Positions 6,170 to 6,532 of a DNA stretch of 6,532 bases are shown in pieces (position 1 is the stretch's first letter; each line of letters opens with the position of its first letter). The translations under genes were made by a program, and so were the position numbers. The notes beneath the pieces are model-generated. The model saw only the letters and a list, made by a program, of their open reading frames with translations. It had not been told where the DNA came from and did no database searches. Origin of the DNA: an uncultured Fibrobacter sp. (GTDB taxonomy: Bacteria > Fibrobacterota > Fibrobacteria > Fibrobacterales > Fibrobacteraceae); assembly GCA_947306025.1 (NCBI GenBank), contig CAMZFJ010000107.1:1-6532 (forward strand), given 5' to 3'.

Positions 6170-6532
6170 ATGAAGTTCTTTGACGGAAAACACTTGAATG
6201 CAAAAACGGGAATTTTCCTGTGGGTGGCGATTCATGCCATCTTGATTATTCTCGGTCTTTCTGTTCCGTGGAAGATTGATTCTGACTTGTATTCGATTCT
6301 GCCGGATTCCGATGAAATCAAAAATGTGAGCGCTGCAGAAAAAGTTCTCAGTGCGCGTTCTGTGCGGAATATTTCTGTGCTTGTCGGGCATGAAAATTTC
6401 GAGGTCGCGCGTAGTGCGGCTGTAACGCTTGATAATGCGTTTAAAGGCGATTCTTCGTTCGAGGAAACTCGTCTTTACGTGAACGAAAAAACGATGGAAG
6501 AAACGCGCGAATTTTTCTTTAATCATCGTTAT
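6170..6532 (+). CDS. MMPL/RND-family exporter (3' partial)
   Basis: The first 121 codons of a longer gene that runs off the right edge with no stop. It begins ATG 6170, with GAG 6 bases upstream. The N-terminus is MKFFDGKHLNAK, followed by one hydrophobic transmembrane helix (about residues 13-33) and then the periplasmic segment WKIDSDLYSILPDSDEIKNV. This 'D-x-D-L-x-x-x-L-P' entry is typical of the first periplasmic domain of MMPL/RND exporters, and VLVGHENFEVARSAA (from about residue 71) fits the family's next block. In proteobacterial aryl polyene clusters a predicted MMPL exporter follows the LolA-like gene (apeM position), so this protein probably extracts the glycosylated or acylated polyene from the inner membrane and passes it to the LolA-like carrier. 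The full protein would be expected to be several hundred residues with about 12 membrane helices; that part cannot be seen here. Confidence 0.82.
   Translation, partial: MKFFDGKHLNAKTGIFLWVAIHAILIILGLSVPWKIDSDLYSILPDSDEIKNVSAAEKVLSARSVRNISVLVGHENFEVARSAAVTLDNAFKGDSSFEETRLYVNEKTMEETREFFFNHRY

Overview
The window (6,532 bases) lies inside a tightly packed, single-direction (+) gene cluster. Its content and order match the middle of an aryl polyene (APE)/flexirubin-type pigment locus. Seven genes are visible. The first runs in from the left edge and the last runs off the right edge. Gaps between genes are 18 bases or less and two junctions overlap, so this is very probably one operon whose promoter and terminator lie outside the window. 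No RNA gene, insertion sequence, repeat array, CRISPR or convincing internal promoter or terminator was seen.

Layout from left to right: (1) 2-1783, an AMP-forming acyl/aryl ligase fused to a hotdog-fold dehydratase domain of the ApeI type, missing its N-terminus; (2) 1776-2513, a family 2 glycosyltransferase; (3) 2510-3463, a lysophospholipid/lipid A-type acyltransferase, coupled to the previous gene by an ATGA overlap; (4) 3479-5005, an MIO-dependent aromatic amino acid ammonia-lyase; (5) 5024-5497, a 4HBT-type hotdog thioesterase; (6) 5507-6157, a secreted LolA-like protein; (7) 6170-6532, the first 121 residues of an MMPL/RND-type exporter.

Inferred working model: the ammonia-lyase makes an aromatic propenoate starter (4-coumarate or cinnamate) from tyrosine or phenylalanine. 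The ligase activates it, a type II polyketide system encoded outside the window extends it with help from the dehydratase domain, and the thioesterase edits or releases intermediates. The glycosyltransferase and acyltransferase attach the polyene to a sugar/lipid anchor at the inner membrane, and the MMPL exporter and LolA-like carrier move the product across the periplasm to the outer membrane. From memory, the order ligase, dehydratase, glycosyltransferase/acyltransferase, thioesterase, LolA, exporter follows the apeH-I-J-K-L-M order of proteobacterial APE clusters, with the ammonia-lyase inserted between J and K.

Organism: a Gram-negative (LolA, outer-membrane export) of moderate GC. Codon choice and base composition would fit Fibrobacter (Fibrobacterota), but this is a low-confidence impression and cannot be proved from the sequence alone. 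The individual gene families are known. The more unusual points are the mixed active-site signature of the ammonia-lyase, the ligase-dehydratase fusion, and the split glycosyltransferase/acyltransferase pair.
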